DNA from: Pseudoalteromonas gelatinilytica
GTDB taxonomy: Bacteria; Pseudomonadota; Gammaproteobacteria; Enterobacterales; Alteromonadaceae
Reading direction: 5' to 3'
Assembly (NCBI RefSeq): GCF_001641615.1
Contig: NZ_LRRU01000020.1
Span: forward strand, 206,525 to 270,524
Length of the DNA: 64,000 nt
Positions within the stretch are counted from its first letter, which is position 1. Each line of letters starts with the position of its first letter. Shown here piece after piece: positions 26,496 through 35,766 of this stretch. A program made the position numbers and the translations under genes. The notes below the pieces were generated by a model that was not told where the DNA came from, searched no databases, and worked only from the letters and a program-made list of their open reading frames with translations.

Positions 26496-26708
26496 TTATT
26501 TAACCGACTGTGCTAATGCTTTTGCAAAGTTGTCGGCAACAGCTTGTCTTTTCTCTGATGGTACATGCTCTTTTAAAATATGCGTGATAGAATTTCCTAA
26601 ACACATAAGGCTTAAATCAACAGGCGCTTTGTGCTCTGTTAGTACATCAATCAGCTGATCAACGATTTGTTCTACTTGCTCATTAGAATATTTTGATATG
26701 ATAGGCAT
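26496..26708 (-). CDS. yejL: YejL family protein (DUF1414)
   Basis: The 70-residue helical protein opens MPIISKYSNEQVEQIVDQLI and continues HKAPVDLSLMCLGNSITHIL, clearly matching YejL. The start at 26708 aligns with E. coli YejL (MPQISRYSDEQVEQ); an upstream codon at 26720 would add four residues. It forms an operon with yejM (5-base gap). Its function is unknown. Confidence 0.88.
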   Translation of the reverse strand: MPIISKYSNEQVEQIVDQLIDVLTEHKAPVDLSLMCLGNSITHILKEHVPSEKRQAVADNFAKALAQSVK

Positions 26709-26771
26709 CAGTTGGTTCAATAAAAAGAGTTATATTCCCGTATTTTAACACCAGAGGCGTGAAAAACAAAG

Positions 26772-27788
26772 ATGACAATAGATGTTAAAAAATTAGTCGT
26801 TCATTATGTAGACAAAAAAGATGACGATACAGAAATTCATTTACGCAATGATGAGATGGTTGTTAATGATAAAGTAGCCGTTTTTATCGAGCAGTTACAC
26901 CATGCTTATAATGGTAAACCGGGTAAAGGTTACTGTGCTTTCAACGGCGAGAAAAACAGCATCGTTGCTTCGGCTATGCAAAGCTACCGTAACGACGAAC
27001 TTGGCTTTTGGCACATGACAGAGCAAGCAACGAATGTATTAAAAGAAGAGTTAAATAAGTATGCCTTTAACGAAACGGGTTATTTAGTTTTTTGCCATTA
27101 TCAATATGTTGCCAGCGACTATTTATTAATCGCAATGATCAATATTAAAGAGCATTACTCTATTACTTCTGAGCTTGATTTAGCGTCATCACGTCACTTA
27201 GATATTTCGCGTATGCAATTAGCAGCACGAGTTGATTTAACAGCGTGGGATGCACAACCAGAAGATAATCGCTATGTGTCGTTTATAAAAGGCCGTGCGG
27301 GTCGTAAAGTAGCAGACTTCTTTTTAGACTTTTTAGGCTGCGAAGAGGGTATTGACCCTAAACAGCAAAGCCAAGTTATGCTGAATGCCGTAGAAGACTA
27401 CTTATCTGAGCAACAATACGACAAGTCAGAGAAAGACGAGCTACGTAAGCAAGTATTTGATTATTGTAATGATTGCGTAACTACAGGCGAAGATGCCAAC
27501 GTGAAAGAACTTTCTGCAACCTTATCGAAAAATGACGACAGCCCATTTGAAAGTTTTTGCCAAGAACAAAACTACGATTTAGAAGAGTCGTTCCCGGTTG
27601 ATAAGAAAACAGTTACCAGCATGGTGAAGTTCTCAGGTATGGGCGGCGGTGTTAGCGTGAGCTTTGAACGTAAACACTTAGGTGAGCGCGTAATGTATAA
27701 CGAAGCAACCGATACCCTTGTGATCAAAGGTATTCCACCTAATCTTAAAGATCAGCTACAGCGCTTTATGGAGCAAGAAGAAAGTTAA
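26772..27788 (+). CDS. yejK: Nucleoid-associated protein YejK (NdpA)
   Basis: The 338-residue protein matches the length and features of YejK: VKKLVVHYVDKKDDD at the start, FIKGRAGRKVADFFLDFLGC in the middle and VKFSGMGGGVSVSFERKHLG near the end. It is nucleoid-bound, with a role in topoisomerase function reported for the family. It is divergent from yejL/yejM, so the 63-base gap carries both promoters. Confidence 0.92.
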   Translation: MTIDVKKLVVHYVDKKDDDTEIHLRNDEMVVNDKVAVFIEQLHHAYNGKPGKGYCAFNGEKNSIVASAMQSYRNDELGFWHMTEQATNVLKEELNKYAFNETGYLVFCHYQYVASDYLLIAMINIKEHYSITSELDLASSRHLDISRMQLAARVDLTAWDAQPEDNRYVSFIKGRAGRKVADFFLDFLGCEEGIDPKQQSQVMLNAVEDYLSEQQYDKSEKDELRKQVFDYCNDCVTTGEDANVKELSATLSKNDDSPFESFCQEQNYDLEESFPVDKKTVTSMVKFSGMGGGVSVSFERKHLGERVMYNEATDTLVIKGIPPNLKDQLQRFMEQEES

Positions 27789-27847
27789 TCTTGCTTAAGC
27801 TTAAAGCTCTAAGTTTTAAGCGATAAGCTGATAAATACTCTTTTTAT

Positions 27848-27871
27848 AGCCCAGCAGTTGCTGGGCTTTTT
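27848..27871 (+). terminator. Intrinsic terminator after yejK
   Basis: The stem AGCCCAGCA / TGCTGGGCT with a short loop and TTTT lies about 60 bases after the yejK stop. Confidence 0.85.
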
Positions 27872-27930
27872 AGTTTTAGGTACTTTAAAACATTATTACT
27901 ACTACAAGGAAGAAACATTGCGTCAAACGA

Positions 27931-28014
27931 TAAATACATTTCGGTTTAGGGCCTTACACTAGAGGTGAATTTACAGCTTTAGAATTTCAACTCGATTTAC
28001 CTAAGCTAAAGTAA
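27931..28014 (+). other. Possible short coding remnant in the yejK-downstream gap
   Basis: The gap 27872-28101 holds no intact gene. Within it, an open stretch between two stops reads IHFGLGPYTRGEFTALEFQ and then LDLPKLK before a stop. It has good amino-acid-like composition but no start codon. It could be the tail of a decayed gene or chance. Confidence 0.25.
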
Positions 28015-28101
28015 AAATTTACTTCTAATATTTTCTTTGCTTTTATAGAGAAATTAGCAACGATATTTTCTCAGCTTCAAAATAGAAAAAGGATATTCAG
28101 T

Positions 28102-28326
28102 ATGATTGTTTTAGCCATATTTTTAATTGTGATTGGTATTGTTAATATTTTTAATGATCATCATTTAGCTTTTGCATGGCCAGCCCTGGTCGTGGGTATT
28201 TTGTTATTAGGGATAGGCATTTCTAGAAAATCGCCATCAAGTGGAAGCTCCTCCACAGGGAGTAGCTTCAGTTTATCAGACAGTTCATGTTCTGACGGCG
28301 GCGGTGATTGCGGTGGCGGAGATTAG
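28102..28326 (+). CDS. Small membrane protein with Ser-rich stalk and Cys/Gly-rich tail
   Basis: The 74-residue protein has two hydrophobic helices (about 2-18 and 24-42). A Ser-rich linker follows, ending in SDSSCSDGGGDCGGGD. AAAAGGA precedes the ATG. Cys-Gly-rich tails after Ser-rich linkers also occur in some unrelated membrane proteins and may bind metal or be modified. I do not recognise a family. It is not in an obvious operon; the 179 bases after it show nothing. Confidence 0.65.
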   Translation: MIVLAIFLIVIGIVNIFNDHHLAFAWPALVVGILLLGIGISRKSPSSGSSSTGSSFSLSDSSCSDGGGDCGGGD

Positions 28327-28505
28327 ATAAAGTAGTTCCAGTTGCCATCATTGATTTAGTAAAACATCTACTGATGGTTTTAAGCATGGTTAATATAAAA
28401 ATTCGAATAGTGGAAGGCGTAAAAATGCTTTTCTTTTCCTTCAGTATCGCTTAGTTTTAAAACATTAAAGGTACAAATTCCCCCGATGGCTAAGGAGAGT
28501 CATAA

Positions 28506-28961
28506 ATGAAACTTGCCCAACTAAATATTGCTCTTGCTAAATATCCATTGGATGCCCCAGAAATAAAAGATTTTGTTGATAATCTTGATTTAATAAATGG
28601 TATTGCTGAAAACAGTGTAGGTTTTGTATGGCGATTAAAAGACGAATCAGGCGATGCCACCAATATTAAATTGTTTGATGATCCGAATATGATAATCAAT
28701 ATGTCGGTGTGGGAAAGCGTTGAAGATCTTAAAAATTTTATGTTTCGCACACATCATAGAGATTTCATGCGCAGAAAAGGTGAATGGTTTCAGCGCTTAT
28801 CAGAAGATAGCTATGTTTTATGGTGGGTTGAAGATAAGCATATTCCAACACCTCAAGAGGCATTAGAAAGGTTGCAATATCTGCGAGATAACGGCGACAC
28901 ACCCTATGCTTTTACATTTAAAAGTAATTTTACGGTTGAAGAATTTAAAAAATATAAATAA
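28506..28961 (+). CDS. DUF3291 domain-containing protein
   Basis: The 151-residue protein matches the DUF3291 dimeric alpha-beta barrel-like family (LAQLNIALAKYPLDAPEIKDFVDNLDLINGIAE, SVWESVEDLKNFMFRTHHRDFMRRK, WWVEDKHIPTPQEALERL). Relatives resemble monooxygenase-type folds, but no reaction is known. GGAGAG precedes the start. It stands alone. Confidence 0.78.
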   Translation: MKLAQLNIALAKYPLDAPEIKDFVDNLDLINGIAENSVGFVWRLKDESGDATNIKLFDDPNMIINMSVWESVEDLKNFMFRTHHRDFMRRKGEWFQRLSEDSYVLWWVEDKHIPTPQEALERLQYLRDNGDTPYAFTFKSNFTVEEFKKYK

Positions 28962-28992
28962 CAATAGACTGCAATAAAAATAAGGAAAAATT

Positions 28993-29520
28993 ATGCATGT
29001 TGTATTAGGTGTTTTAGGTATTGTAGTGACCATTTTGGTGTTACTGAATCGACTTCAAGAAGGGGGAATAGATATTGGTTGGTTGAATCCTTTTAGCTGG
29101 TACCGACGTCGTAAATTCAGGAAACACCATGATTTAAATCCTGCATTTAAGTTAGATTCACCCATGGATGTAGCTGCGTTATATATGGTCGCAGTAGCCA
29201 AAGTAGACGGTGAAATGAGTAAAGAACAAAAAGAAAAAATCTTATCGCTTTTTAACAGCGAATTTCATTTAACTATGAAAGAAGCAACTGATTTATTACG
29301 CTCAAGTGCGCATTTATTAGGGCATACTAGCGACGTTTACGATAAACCTCACAAAGTAATTGAGCGATGCTTAGATAAAGTAACAAAAGAGCAAGCAGCT
29401 TCAATTTGTTATCTCGTCGATGAGGTAGCGAATGTTGAAGGTGAACCGACGGCTCAGCAAAGAAAACTTGTCACAGAGATAAAAAATGCATGTCCTCGGG
29501 AGGCCGTAGGCAAGTGGTAA
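28993..29520 (+). CDS. Membrane-anchored TerB-like protein
   Basis: The 175-residue protein has one N-terminal membrane helix (about 2-18), a basic stretch (WYRRRKFRKHH), then a helical TerB-like domain (about 55-170) with the acidic motif VAVAKVDGEMSKEQKEKI and a second half VDEVANVEGEPTAQQRKLV. TerB-type domains are linked to stress responses and metal binding. The assignment is by pattern only. AAGGAAA precedes the ATG. Confidence 0.65.
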   Translation: MHVVLGVLGIVVTILVLLNRLQEGGIDIGWLNPFSWYRRRKFRKHHDLNPAFKLDSPMDVAALYMVAVAKVDGEMSKEQKEKILSLFNSEFHLTMKEATDLLRSSAHLLGHTSDVYDKPHKVIERCLDKVTKEQAASICYLVDEVANVEGEPTAQQRKLVTEIKNACPREAVGKW

Positions 29521-29655
29521 TTCATCCATAAAACCAACCAGCAGAAAATTAAAATGACAATTATAACCCCTTAACTGATTTTGAAACGTTCTAGTGAATA
29601 TCGTGAAGATGTAACAACATATCTAATTTTTAAAGATGTTTATAAGAGAGTTTTT

Positions 29656-30384
29656 ATGAAAAAAAAGTTATCAGTGGCTTTATTGGTTTTATCATCTTTT
29701 GCTAACTCAACAACGTGGGGAGAGGTAGAAGTAGATGACCCAATCGTTAAGGGTGCAAAATGTGCGGTTGCTGAGCCTGCAAGCTATGGTGGTTATATTT
29801 ACAGCTGGCCATCAAAATACGATCAGGTGTTTTGGCCGCATACGGATAGAAATGGCATTTGGTTTTGCGAGACATCGGGTTTTATAGCTTTAATTGGTGA
29901 TTTTGACGAACTTAAACCCGCAGAAATTGAGAGAATAACGGAATTTCTTGCGTCTCAACACATTTCGAAGCCAACTCTCGAGCAAAAGTTAGCTTTGCTC
30001 GAGCAAACATACGCACTTCGCGAAAAAGATGAATTTTTTAAAAATAAGTTGCTAAGAATCCTTGCTCGTTGGCAGCAGTCTTTAGGTAACCTTAATAAGG
30101 CAAATAGCTATCGAGCTAGAGCATTTCAAGAGATTCAACATGCCCTAAATGGAGATTTAGATGGATATAAACGACTTGAATACCTTTATTTGGCGACGAA
30201 CTACTCAAAGCAGTTTGCAGAGCAAAATAAAACTGTAAGTTACTGGGACGATTTGGAAACAGCATTGAAATCGGTGACTGATCCTGAGTTAAAAGGTTAT
30301 GCTGAGTACTTGTCGGAATTGATAAAGGACAGCACATATATCAACGAAGGCGGGAAGCTCGACCCTGACTTACCGAAACAGTAA
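29656..30384 (+). CDS. Exported protein of unknown function, helical repeat-like
   Basis: The 242-residue protein starts with a signal peptide (MKKKLSVALLVLSSFANSTTWG). An upstream TTG at 29581 would put the signal in mid-protein, so the ATG at 29656, with AAGAGAG before it, is chosen. The N-terminal half contains Cys residues (GAKCAVAEP, IWFCETSGF), perhaps a disulfide. The C-terminal half is helical and tetratricopeptide-like (LGNLNKANSYRARAFQ, GYKRLEYLYLATNYSKQ). I recognise no family. The next gene is a small lipoprotein 27 bases downstream, possibly in the same operon. Confidence 0.65.
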   Translation: MKKKLSVALLVLSSFANSTTWGEVEVDDPIVKGAKCAVAEPASYGGYIYSWPSKYDQVFWPHTDRNGIWFCETSGFIALIGDFDELKPAEIERITEFLASQHISKPTLEQKLALLEQTYALREKDEFFKNKLLRILARWQQSLGNLNKANSYRARAFQEIQHALNGDLDGYKRLEYLYLATNYSKQFAEQNKTVSYWDDLETALKSVTDPELKGYAEYLSELIKDSTYINEGGKLDPDLPKQ

Positions 30385-30411
30385 TGAATACCGAATAACA
30401 AGGTTGATTAT

Positions 30412-30864
30412 ATGAAGTACAAGATTCTAGTGTTGTTAATGCTTGCGTCAGGCTGTCAGGCTAAATCGGTTCAGAAGCTGTCTAATACTGAACTTAGCTT
30501 TATATTTTCTTCTATGGAAGTGCTTTATAAGAATAAATCTTTCCCGCAAATTAGGGTCATTCAAAGCTGGGAGTCGCAGACTGAATGTGATGGTGAATAT
30601 CAAACTTGCCCAAATGCTAGGTTATTCATATCAGTAAATACAGGCGATCTTTACGAAGTTCCAGCCTTATTTGAATTACCAAAATCCAAAGGCTGGCAAT
30701 ACGTTAGTTTTGTAGAACATGATGATTCATTCTTACTTATGATTAAAACAACGCTAGATCATGCAAATGTATCCGCTGAGTCGAGAAGTAAGTGGCGCAG
30801 TAAAGCCTATGCAATAAAGATTTCTAAATATGAATACGATGAACTAGAGGTCATAGAAAAGTAA
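30412..30864 (+). CDS. Small lipoprotein of unknown function
   Basis: The 150-residue protein has a lipoprotein signal (LLMLASGC, lipid Cys15). The rest is soluble with two further Cys residues (TECDGEYQTCPNARLF). No family is recognised. It probably sits in the envelope and is likely co-transcribed with the exported helical protein upstream. Confidence 0.6.
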   Translation: MKYKILVLLMLASGCQAKSVQKLSNTELSFIFSSMEVLYKNKSFPQIRVIQSWESQTECDGEYQTCPNARLFISVNTGDLYEVPALFELPKSKGWQYVSFVEHDDSFLLMIKTTLDHANVSAESRSKWRSKAYAIKISKYEYDELEVIEK

Positions 30865-30969
30865 CTTCATTTAATAATTTTGCCTTGCAGCAACATGGAT
30901 ATTCAGGGCAGAAGTAATGTAAAAAATGAGTACTAGGAATAAAGCAACAGCTAAATAAGGGACACGACC

Positions 30970-31134
30970 ATGATAAAACGTAACAAAGCTAATACTGGGC
31001 TAATTTTTTGTATCGGTGCTGCTATTGGATTTTCGATTTTCATTGCATATCAGCAACTGATTATCGGTCTTTTATTTGCTGTAATAAGCGTTAGTGTTGC
31101 AATCTTAATTGTTTCAAATAAATGGCTTAACTAA
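30970..31134 (+). CDS. 54-residue two-helix membrane peptide
   Basis: An open frame of 55 codons runs from the ATG at 30970 to a TAA at 31134, preceded by AAGGGA 8 bases upstream. It has two hydrophobic helices (GLIFCIGAAIGFSIFIAYQQ and IIGLLFAVISVSVAILIV) and charged ends (MIKRNK, NKWLN). This fits an intact small membrane protein. No homologue is recognised. Confidence 0.55.
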   Translation: MIKRNKANTGLIFCIGAAIGFSIFIAYQQLIIGLLFAVISVSVAILIVSNKWLN

Positions 31135-31155
31135 TGCTTTTCTGGGTGATGAAAA

Positions 31156-31668
31156 ATGAATTTATCTTTCACTACGAAAAGATTAAATGTGATTGAAATA
31201 GACGCAAGCTCGTCAATGGTTGAGCATCATCAATTAACGATTGCCTTGCCAACGATATTAACCCCTGCTGTAGTTGCAAACTTACCTGGTTATTTTCAGG
31301 GGATAGATTCTATTGCTGCTGCTGAAAAGTGGCTGGCTAACATGCTTAACGAGTGCCGCTTATTAATGCTGCAATCTCAACATCAAGAAGTTGTTGGGCT
31401 TTTATTTATCTATACTGAAAACCATGATGCTCTTATTGGTTATTTGTTAGCTGAGCAATATTGGGGGCAGGGTCTTGCATTTGAGTTATTGCAGGGATTT
31501 ATAAACCTCGCTGGTACTCAGTCACAATGGCATAAGCTCATTGCTGGTGTTGATGAATCAAATACACCATCAATTAAACTTTTAAAAAAGTTGGCTTTTG
31601 AAAAGCAAGCATCTAAGGAAAATGGCATGTTGTTTTATGAATTTAACTTAAACCAAGGCATACAATAA
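31156..31668 (+). CDS. GNAT-family N-acetyltransferase
   Basis: The 170-residue protein has the RimJ/RimL-like pattern: an opening FTTKRLNVIEID, a core strand LLMLQSQHQEVVGLLFIY, the acetyl-CoA loop YLLAEQYWGQGLAFELLQGF, and a final ASNTPSIKLLKKLAFEK-like turn. The acceptor is unknown. Its stop overlaps the next start (TAATG), so it is coupled to the PhzF gene. Confidence 0.83.
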   Translation: MNLSFTTKRLNVIEIDASSSMVEHHQLTIALPTILTPAVVANLPGYFQGIDSIAAAEKWLANMLNECRLLMLQSQHQEVVGLLFIYTENHDALIGYLLAEQYWGQGLAFELLQGFINLAGTQSQWHKLIAGVDESNTPSIKLLKKLAFEKQASKENGMLFYEFNLNQGIQ

Positions 31669-32534
31669 TGACAATAACCGCATTTTTAGTTAACTCGTTT
31701 AGTGCAAATAATACAGGGGGCAACCCAGCAGGTGTTGTGTTGAATGCAGATAAACTCACAAACGCAGAAAAACTGACGATTGCAAAAGAAATTGGCTTTT
31801 CAGAAACCGCATTTGTTGCGCAAGATCATGAAGTTGATTTTGCTGTGTCATTTTTTACGACAACTGAAGAAGTTGATTTTTGTGGCCACGCAACCCTAGC
31901 GGTGTTTGCTACGCTCTTTGAACAGGGGTTATTAAAACCAGGTTATTACACACAGCGAACAAAAGCGGGCTTGTTAGGCGTAACAATTGCCGCAGATGGG
32001 CAAGTTACCATGGAGCAAGCCTTGCCAAAGTACCTTGGCAACTTTGCTTATGACGACCTTGCAGGCTTACTAGGGCTTGATGAAACAACACTGGCAAAAA
32101 CAGGCTTGCCAATCGATGTAATAACTACAGGATTGCCGGATATTATTGTTGCTGTGCCGAATGGCTACTTAGATAAAATCACTATCGATGAAGTGGCGCT
32201 TAGCGAGTTCTGCCTACAGCATAACGTGATAGGTGTGCATGCCTTCGAATTATGTGAAGAGCAAAGTGAGCTTACTGCGAGTTGTCGTAACTTTGCGCCT
32301 TTGGTTGGAATACCTGAAGAATCAGCAACCGGTAGTGCCAGTGGTGCGCTTGCATGCTATTTATCAAAACACGTATTTGTACAGCAAGAAAAACATTTCA
32401 AGTTTGAACAAGGCCGAGCAATGGGATGCAGTTCACATATTTCTGCCAGTGTTTATTCGGATGAGCAGGGTGTTTATAAGGTTCTTGTGGGCGGCTATGC
32501 CAATCACCTAGGTACTCAACAGGTTGTTATTTAA
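31668..32534 (+). CDS. PhzF-family isomerase/epimerase-like protein
   Basis: The 288-residue protein has the two-lobed diaminopimelate-epimerase-like fold. The first lobe contains GNPAGVVLNADKL and the catalytic-Glu motif GFSETAFV, then DFCGHATLAVF. The second lobe contains PEESATGSASGALACYL. Known members isomerise phenazine precursors, but most PhzF proteins have no assigned substrate. It is translationally coupled to the GNAT gene. Confidence 0.87.
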   Translation: MTITAFLVNSFSANNTGGNPAGVVLNADKLTNAEKLTIAKEIGFSETAFVAQDHEVDFAVSFFTTTEEVDFCGHATLAVFATLFEQGLLKPGYYTQRTKAGLLGVTIAADGQVTMEQALPKYLGNFAYDDLAGLLGLDETTLAKTGLPIDVITTGLPDIIVAVPNGYLDKITIDEVALSEFCLQHNVIGVHAFELCEEQSELTASCRNFAPLVGIPEESATGSASGALACYLSKHVFVQQEKHFKFEQGRAMGCSSHISASVYSDEQGVYKVLVGGYANHLGTQQVVI

Positions 32535-32548
32535 AAGCATTACACACA

Positions 32549-32579
32549 AAAAAGCCGCGTTATAAACGCGGCTTTTTTA
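32549..32579. terminator. Bidirectional terminator between phzF-like and rne
   Basis: The stem AAGCCGCGTT / AACGCGGCTT has an ATA-type loop, with A run before and T run after. It serves both convergent genes. Confidence 0.9.
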
Positions 32580-32592
32580 TTAAGCGACTAAA

Positions 32593-35500
32593 TTAATCAG
32601 CCGCTAAGGTTTTTGCCATATCAGCACGGGCTCTGCCAGCAGGTTTAATTGAACCTGCACGAAGGCCGCTATCTGGAATAGCTGTACGCTTGTCATGCGC
32701 CATAGCCGCTGGTGTTGGCTCTGGCTCACTGTCTGCAACCGGTGCTGGTTTTGCCATCGCAGCGCTTGCTGAACCTTTTACTAAAACTGTTTTTTCATTT
32801 TTAGCAGGTTCTACAGCGGCAACAGGCTTTTCAGCTTGCACTGGCTCTTCAGCTTGCACTGGCTCTTCAGCTTGCACTGGCTCTTCAGCTTGAACAGGCT
32901 CTTCAGCTTGAACAGGTTCTTCAGCTTGTACTGGCTCTTTAGCTTGTACTGGCTCTTCAGCTTGCACTGGCTCTTCAGCTTGCACTGGCTCTTCAGCTTG
33001 CACTGGCTCTTCAGCTTGTACTGGCTCTTCAGCTTTTACAGGCTCTTCAGCTTGTACTGGCTCTTCAGCTTGTACAGGCTCTTCAGCTTGTACTGGCTCT
33101 TCAGCTTGTACTGGCTCTTCAGCTTGCACTGGCTCTTCAGCTTGTACTGGCTCTTCAGCTTGCACTGGCTCTTCAGCTTGTACTGGCTCTTCAGCTTGTA
33201 CTGGCTCTTCAGCTTGTACTGGCTCTTCAGCTTGTACTGGCTCTTCAGCTTGTACAGATACTTCTGCTTGAGCTTGTTTTGCCTTTAACTCAGCTTCATA
33301 TTCAGCAGCTGCTTGATCAGCAACTGGGATGAATGCTGGTGTATCAGACTTGGCATCACTCGATTTTTCATCTTGCTCTGGACGACGACGGCGTTGACCA
33401 GCAGCACGTAAATGACGAGGTGAACGACGAGAGCGAGTGCGAGGCTGTGCTTGTTCTTCATCAGCAGACACTTCTACAGATTCAGCTTGCTCAATAACTT
33501 CGGCATCAGCATGCACGTTTACAGGTTCAGCTTTTACTTGTACTTCAGCCGCTGCTTGCTCAGTTTGTTCAGTCTCAAGTTCTACAGTTTCTTTTGCAGG
33601 CTTTGCTGGTTTTTCAGCTTTAGGCGCTTGCTCAGCTGTTTCTGCTGTTTGTACTGCATTTGTTTCATCAGCATTTTCGTCTTGTACACGTACTTTCTTG
33701 CGTAAGTTACGACGTTGACGACGAACCTTAGGTTTAGTTTCCTTCGGTTGCTCTGATTGAGTTTCTTGAACAGTTTCTTTTGTCGTTTGTTCTACATCAT
33801 CAGTGCGCTTTTCATTACGCTTTCTGTTGTTAGAATTACGACGACGCTTGTTACGGTTCTCGTTTGTGTCTTTTTGCTCAGGTGCAGAAGTGTTAGTGTT
33901 TTCTTCTTTAGCCTGTGTATCTTCAGGACGTTTGTTACGAGAATTACGACGGCGCTGGTTGTTGCTACGACGACGGTTGTCATTGTTGCGACGGTTATTG
34001 CTACGTTTTTGCGCTGCTTTTTTCTCTTCTTGTTCTTTCTCTGACTCGTCTTCAGCAGCGCCGAATAACGATTTAAAGAACTTACCAATTGCAGCGAATA
34101 AACCACCTTCTGATTTCTTAGCAGCAGGAGCCGCTTGCTCAGCTTTTGGTGCAGCTTGAGGGGCAGGTGTGGTCGGCATTACGACACCCTTAAGAACTGG
34201 TTCTTCGCGAACTGGTGCAGAAGGTGCTTTAGCCATTTCAAATGCTTCTGGCTCAGGCGCAATAACTTGCTCGTAGCTGACTGTTTCGATTGTTTCGTCT
34301 TTACGTAAGCGCAGAACTTCGTAATGCGGAGTTTCCATATGCTGATTAGGAATGATTACTACATCAACATTATGGCGTTTTTCGATACGTTGAACGCTAC
34401 GACGCTTTTCGTTTAATAGGTAAGCTGCAACAGCAACAGGTACTTGTGCATTAACTTGTGACGTATTGTCTTTAATTGCTTCTTCTTCGATTAAACGCAG
34501 GATAGACAGTGCAATTGATTCGTTAGAACGAATTGTACCTTGACCATTACAACGAGGACATGGGCCTTGGCTTGCTTCACCTAATGATGGGCGTAAGCGT
34601 TGGCGTGACATCTCAAGTAGACCAAAGCGCGAAATCTTACCGATTTGAACACGTGCACGGTCTGGGCGCGCAGCGTCTTTTAAACGGTTCTCAACTTCAC
34701 GTTGATGACGTGGTGGTGTCATATCGATGAAATCGATAACAATAAGACCACCTAAGTCACGTAAACGTAATTGACGGGCAATTTCGTCTGCTGCTTCTAA
34801 GTTCGTATTAAGTGCTGTTTCTTCGATATCACCGCCTTTAGTGGCTTTAGATGAGTTGATATCGATAGACGTTAACGCTTCAGTTGGGTCAATAACAATT
34901 GAACCACCCGATGGCAAGCGAACTTCACGTTGGAAAGCAGACTCAATTTGGCTTTCAATTTGGTAGTGGGTGAATAGTGGTACATCGCCCTGATACAGCT
35001 TAACGCGGTTCATGAAGTCTGGACGGAAACGCTCAATGTGCGCTTTCGCTTCTTCAAATACACGTGCTTTATCAATTAAAATTTCACCAATATCGCGACG
35101 TAAATAGTCACGAATAGCACGGAAAATAACGTTACTTTCTTGGTGAATTAAGAACGGAGCAGGGCCGCTGTCAGCTGCTTGCTGAATAGCTTGCCAATGC
35201 ACTAATAGTGCTTTTAAGTCGTACTCTAGCTCTTCAAATGATTTACCAACACCCGCTGTACGAACAATTAAGCCCATGCCTTTAGGTAGTTCTAAACGGC
35301 TTAGTGCTTCTTTAAGTTCAGTACGCTCATCACCTTCGATACGGCGAGAAATACCACCGGCACGAGGATTGTTAGGCATAAGTACTAAATAGCTACCTGC
35401 AACGCTGATAAAAGTCGTTAACGCAGCGCCTTTTTGGCCACGCTCTTCTTTATCAACTTGCACGATGACTTCTTGGCCTTCTTTGATCACGTCACGAATA

Positions 35501-35766
35501 TTTGGACGACCTTGGAATGTATAGCCTTGTGGGAAGTAGGTGCGAGCTATTTCTTTAAGAGGAAGGAAACCGTGTCTTTCAGCGCCGTAATCAACAAAGG
35601 CTGCTTCTAATGACGGTTCGATACGGGTAATTTTACCCTTGTAAATATTTGCTTTTTTTTGTTCGTGACCTGGGCTCTCTATGTCTAAATCATACAGGCG
35701 CTGGCCATCAACCAGTGCAACGCGCATTTCTTCTTGCTGCGTCGCATTGATTAGCATACGTTTCAT
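32593..35766 (-). CDS. rne: Ribonuclease E with expanded acidic-repeat C-terminal tail
   Basis: The 1057-residue essential endoribonuclease initiates mRNA decay and scaffolds the degradosome. The catalytic half (1-~515) has the S1 domain (~38-120), the DNase-like catalytic Asp residues in [21 protein letters not shown] and LIVIDFIDM, and the zinc-link CPRCNGQGT. The C-terminal half is disordered: a membrane-amphipathic segment ([15 protein letters not shown]), Arg-rich RNA-binding blocks ([31 protein letters not shown]), then 24 tandem VQAEEP hexapeptides and a short conserved end ([24 protein letters not shown]). The repeat block is the odd part. A ~600-base upstream gap could house the autoregulatory leader known for rne in other species. 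Confidence 0.95.
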   Translation of the reverse strand: MKRMLINATQQEEMRVALVDGQRLYDLDIESPGHEQKKANIYKGKITRIEPSLEAAFVDYGAERHGFLPLKEIARTYFPQGYTFQGRPNIRDVIKEGQEVIVQVDKEERGQKGAALTTFISVAGSYLVLMPNNPRAGGISRRIEGDERTELKEALSRLELPKGMGLIVRTAGVGKSFEELEYDLKALLVHWQAIQQAADSGPAPFLIHQESNVIFRAIRDYLRRDIGEILIDKARVFEEAKAHIERFRPDFMNRVKLYQGDVPLFTHYQIESQIESAFQREVRLPSGGSIVIDPTEALTSIDINSSKATKGGDIEETALNTNLEAADEIARQLRLRDLGGLIVIDFIDMTPPRHQREVENRLKDAARPDRARVQIGKISRFGLLEMSRQRLRPSLGEASQGPCPRCNGQGTIRSNESIALSILRLIEEEAIKDNTSQVNAQVPVAVAAYLLNEKRRSVQRIEKRHNVDVVIIPNQHMETPHYEVLRLRKDETIETVSYEQVIAPEPEAFEMAKAPSAPVREEPVLKGVVMPTTPAPQAAPKAEQAAPAAKKSEGGLFAAIGKFFKSLFGAAEDESEKEQEEKKAAQKRSNNRRNNDNRRRSNNQRRRNSRNKRPEDTQAKEENTNTSAPEQKDTNENRNKRRRNSNNRKRNEKRTDDVEQTTKETVQETQSEQPKETKPKVRRQRRNLRKKVRVQDENADETNAVQTAETAEQAPKAEKPAKPAKETVELETEQTEQAAAEVQVKAEPVNVHADAEVIEQAESVEVSADEEQAQPRTRSRRSPRHLRAAGQRRRRPEQDEKSSDAKSDTPAFIPVADQAAAEYEAELKAKQAQAEVSVQAEEPVQAEEPVQAEEPVQAEEPVQAEEPVQAEEPVQAEEPVQAEEPVQAEEPVQAEEPVQAEEPVQAEEPVKAEEPVQAEEPVQAEEPVQAEEPVQAEEPVQAKEPVQAEEPVQAEEPVQAEEPVQAEEPVQAEEPVQAEKPVAAVEPAKNEKTVLVKGSASAAMAKPAPVADSEPEPTPAAMAHDKRTAIPDSGLRAGSIKPAGRARADMAKTLAAD
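32832..33263. repeat. 24-copy, 18-bp tandem repeat inside rne
   Basis: On the plus strand the unit is CAGCTTGTACTGGCTCTT, with changes mainly at T/C in TGTACT/TGCACT and a few AACA or TTTACA variants. It encodes VQAEEP on the minus strand. Twenty-four units run without a frame break. Variant units are [12 protein letters not shown] and the terminal VQAEKP. Confidence 0.95.

Noticed and set aside
32832..33263. CRISPR array
   Set aside because: The units are contiguous 18-bp tandem repeats without spacers and are coding in frame within rne.
32836..33288. Long plus-strand frame over the tandem repeat, reading LHWLFS-type repeats
   Set aside because: It is the reverse complement of the 18-bp rne repeat, open only because the unit has no stop in that frame.
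33437..34159. Several plus-strand open frames with Ser/Cys-rich or Phe/Leu-rich translations
   Set aside because: They are antisense shadows of the repetitive and Arg-rich part of rne; composition follows from the rne codons and there are no ribosome sites.
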